Of a stretch of DNA of 64,000 nucleotides, positions 62,033 through 64,000 are shown piece by piece. Under the pieces are notes generated by a model, which was not told the DNA's origin, ran no database searches, and was given only the letters and a program-made list of their open reading frames with translations. This stretch comes from Leishmania infantum JPCM5 (Eukaryota > Euglenozoa > Kinetoplastea > Trypanosomatida > Trypanosomatidae). How positions within the stretch are numbered: position 1 is the first letter of the stretch; each line of letters begins with the position of its first letter. The translations under genes were made by a program, and so were the position numbers. The stretch spans positions 310,001 through 374,000 of the forward strand of contig NC_009392.2 of assembly GCF_000002875.2 (NCBI RefSeq). Direction: 5' to 3'.

Positions 62033-64000
62033 TCAGCCCACCTTGATCAGCTCCGCTGCCTCCACGTCGACTGACTGCGCGCACCAGGACAGGATTTCGA
62101 GGCTTTGCGCATCAAGAGTGACCTTGGGCAGCAGAAGCCCCTCCACGCCGTCGTGCTGCATCCCGATGAGGGAGCCGCAGGTGAGGCAGGTGTAGAGGAC
62201 ATGCAGGGCACTTTGCCTCGTTGCCGCCGCGCCGCCTGTGAGCGTAGACCCTCGTGTGTGAGGCGCAGGTTGGCGCAGCGCCGCCTCCTCCAGCTGCAAC
62301 GGCGCTTCGGCTTGAAAGCAGTGCCTGTAGGCTCGGACGTTGGCCTCGCCAAGTGCTGCTGTGGCTTCATCGCCCGCGTGTGCGCCGCTCCCCGCTCTCG
62401 GGGACGGGGGCCAGACGCCGGGAGACGGCGCTGGTGGCGGTGGGGCGCAGCAGGCATTCATGCTGCCTTTCCACTTTGCTTCTGCCCCCTTGTTGTGGTG
62501 CAGCGGCGCCTCCTCAGCCTTGGCACGCAGCGCAACAGCAGCAGCGGCGCCGGCACCTGCGCTGGGCCTCTCCTTCGTCGACCACTCGCCCGGTGCATTC
62601 GATGGCGTGGGCGAGGGCAGCAGCGCCGGCAGCCCATCGGCCACTTCGGGTAGATGCAGCCACTCCACTCCATGCATGGAGCCTGTGAATCGGACGCAGG
62701 CGTCACAGGAGCACACAAAACTGCCGTAGATCATGGAAAGGCAGCCGCGAGAAGTCGCGGCACGACCGCAGAGGCAGGACGTCGTGAAGTGCACGTCGGC
62801 AACGCCCTCGGCCTCCCCCACGCAGGCAGCGGCGTCGGTGCCACGCATCGTCCCAGCCAGCAGCGCCGTTGAAGGGAGATGGCGGAACACCGTGCCGGCC
62901 ATCAACGTGGGCTGCAGGGCATCGATCTTCTCGCTCGTGACATGGAAGGTTTTCTTCATAGACTGTTGCAGGAATGGTACCCGCCCTGAGAGGCATGAAG
63001 CGCTGCCAGCCTCGGCCGGTGAAGGTGGTGGCGACAGACGTTGCTGCTGCTGTTGCTGCGCTGCGGCAGAGGCGGCCTGTACGGCATCGACGTCCAGCGC
63101 AGTGCCCAGCGCATCGACAAAACTCTGCGTGACGCTTTCATCACCGTCCGTGTCGTCGCCATCGCTGCCGCGCCTGTTGGCCGCCGGAGAGGCGAAAGCG
63201 ACCCTCATGCGCTGCACTTCTACTTCGGCTGCACGCGGCTCGCCAGCCTTTGTGCCACGGCCTCCATCACGCAGCGGCTTTCCTTGGGATGCGGCGTTGC
63301 CGTTGGGTTCGTGGGTCGGTGCGCCCTCCGCCACCCCCGGCCGATGGGCACCTGCCTGCTCTGCATACTTACTCAGCTGATGGCGCGGCGTGGCGGGCGC
63401 AGACGGCGACGTCGGTGGTTGCGGAGAGGGAACGTGGGCGTCCGCCTTTGCGCCGACATGCTGTGGTTTTGGCACGACGCCGGTCTTGCAACTTGTGTCG
63501 TATCGGTGTGCGCGGTGGCCGCCCTGACGCTGTTGCCGCAGAACACTGCGCTCTCGCCAGGAGGACAGCTCCGACAGCACCGCGCTCAGCTCGTCTAATG
63601 CTGGCGCCGCGCCGCGAGCGGACGATGGCGGCGCAGAATTCTCGTCGATCTGGCCACCGATGTGCCGCCGCTGTGGAGGCGCCTGATACGGTTGGCCACG
63701 TACTCCTGGCGCGCTCAAATGGTCACCGCGGGCTTGCCGCGCCGCATCGGCGTTTCCGGAATTGGGCGCCTGCTCGGCGGCCGCGCTGTCGCGCTGTCGG
63801 GAGAGAGGCGACAGGTTGGTGGGCAGCTCTACGGGGCGGCGCTGGTCGACGGCGCCTGCATCGCGGAGCGCCGCTGGGAGCGGTGGTGGCATGAAGGCCG
63901 CCCGCGAAGGCGCGGCAGCTGCCGCACCCGGGGATGCACCACCCGCCGAGGGTCGCGTGGGCGCCTCCCTGCCTCCACCCCCGGCATTACTCCCCTTGAG
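62033..64000 (-). CDS. Protein with CENP-V/GFA-like zinc domain (5' end beyond the window)
   Basis: The reading frame is open from the right edge of the window (about 655 codons seen); the in-frame ATG at 63892 is a possible internal start, so the true N-terminus may lie outside. The first 300 residues are low-complexity, rich in Ala, Pro, Arg and Gln. The C-terminal part has a cysteine pattern like the GFA/CENP-V fold: CLCG (62765-62776), CSCDACVRFTGS (around 62690-62713) and, after a 150-residue Ala/Pro insert, CLTCGSLIG (around 62160-62190) followed by GLLLPKVTLDAQ, which fits the family's closing CGxxL...G-TLD block. Such domains bind zinc. The family includes formaldehyde-glutathione enzymes and a centromere/cytoskeleton protein, so the function cannot be told. 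The stop is at 62033-62035. Confidence 0.68.
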   Translation of the reverse strand, partial: LKGSNAGGGGREAPTRPSAGGASPGAAAAAPSRAAFMPPPLPAALRDAGAVDQRRPVELPTNLSPLSRQRDSAAAEQAPNSGNADAARQARGDHLSAPGVRGQPYQAPPQRRHIGGQIDENSAPPSSARGAAPALDELSAVLSELSSWRERSVLRQQRQGGHRAHRYDTSCKTGVVPKPQHVGAKADAHVPSPQPPTSPSAPATPRHQLSKYAEQAGAHRPGVAEGAPTHEPNGNAASQGKPLRDGGRGTKAGEPRAAEVEVQRMRVAFASPAANRRGSDGDDTDGDESVTQSFVDALGTALDVDAVQAASAAAQQQQQQRLSPPPSPAEAGSASCLSGRVPFLQQSMKKTFHVTSEKIDALQPTLMAGTVFRHLPSTALLAGTMRGTDAAACVGEAEGVADVHFTTSCLCGRAATSRGCLSMIYGSFVCSCDACVRFTGSMHGVEWLHLPEVADGLPALLPSPTPSNAPGEWSTKERPSAGAGAAAAVALRAKAEEAPLHHNKGAEAKWKGSMNACCAPPPPAPSPGVWPPSPRAGSGAHAGDEATAALGEANVRAYRHCFQAEAPLQLEEAALRQPAPHTRGSTLTGGAAATRQSALHVLYTCLTCGSLIGMQHDGVEGLLLPKVTLDAQSLEILSWCAQSVDVEAAELIKVG

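Noticed and set aside
1..64000. CRISPR arrays, bacterial operons, ribosome binding sites or rho-independent terminators
   Set aside because: The sequence is eukaryotic (trypanosomatid); no spaced direct repeats of CRISPR type were seen, and bacterial expression signals do not apply.

Overview
The window looks like nuclear DNA of a Leishmania species. It is GC-rich, its genes have no introns and lie in long one-direction blocks, long pyrimidine tracts suited to spliced-leader trans-splicing stand in front of the genes, and the families present (delta-type amastins alternating with tuzins, DNA polymerase beta next to DNA polymerase beta-PAK) are those I recall from Leishmania chromosome 8. The species cannot be fixed from the sequence alone.

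Left block, + strand, 1-30755. A diverged amastin (595-1206) is followed by a long spacer with a SIDER-like element and an unidentified gene relic, then two intact tuzin genes (5773-7587 and 8868-10775) and a decayed, internally deleted tuzin (11743-13098). From base 12680, inside that dead tuzin, a 5.17-kb unit is repeated three times (12680-17851, 17852-23025, 23026-28204), followed by a 0.75-kb partial copy ending in a GT microsatellite at about 28955. Each unit carries one amastin (14148, 19322, 24499) and one tuzin pseudogene without a P-loop. Flanks and pseudogenes are almost identical between copies, while the amastin coding sequences differ strongly and in a mosaic way. The block ends with a 290-residue conserved protein with weak MLF1-like features (29883-30755).

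The two blocks converge at 30756-34373. This strand-switch region is full of GT and TA microsatellites and has G-quadruplex-capable runs on both strands. It is where RNA polymerase II termination, and base J, would be expected.

Right block, - strand, 34374-64000. Read from the right edge: a protein with a CENP-V/GFA-like zinc domain running off the window (62033-64000), a broken FAD-dependent oxidoreductase gene (58492-59529), a 204-residue unknown protein (57088-57702), a giant long-form tRNase Z of 2121 residues (49428-55793) with a 41-bp near-perfect inverted repeat just past its stop codon, DNA polymerase beta-PAK of 1481 residues (42899-47344), DNA polymerase beta of 376 residues (40264-41394), a SET/MYND-type methyltransferase-like protein (37309-38841), and a helical, BAR-like protein (34374-35633).

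The left block is a fast-evolving surface-protein array with its tuzin companions. The right block is housekeeping: base-excision repair and kinetoplast DNA polymerases, tRNA 3' processing and protein modification. Genes in each block are presumably co-transcribed and controlled mainly through their untranslated regions. All coding starts given were checked as ATG in the sequence.
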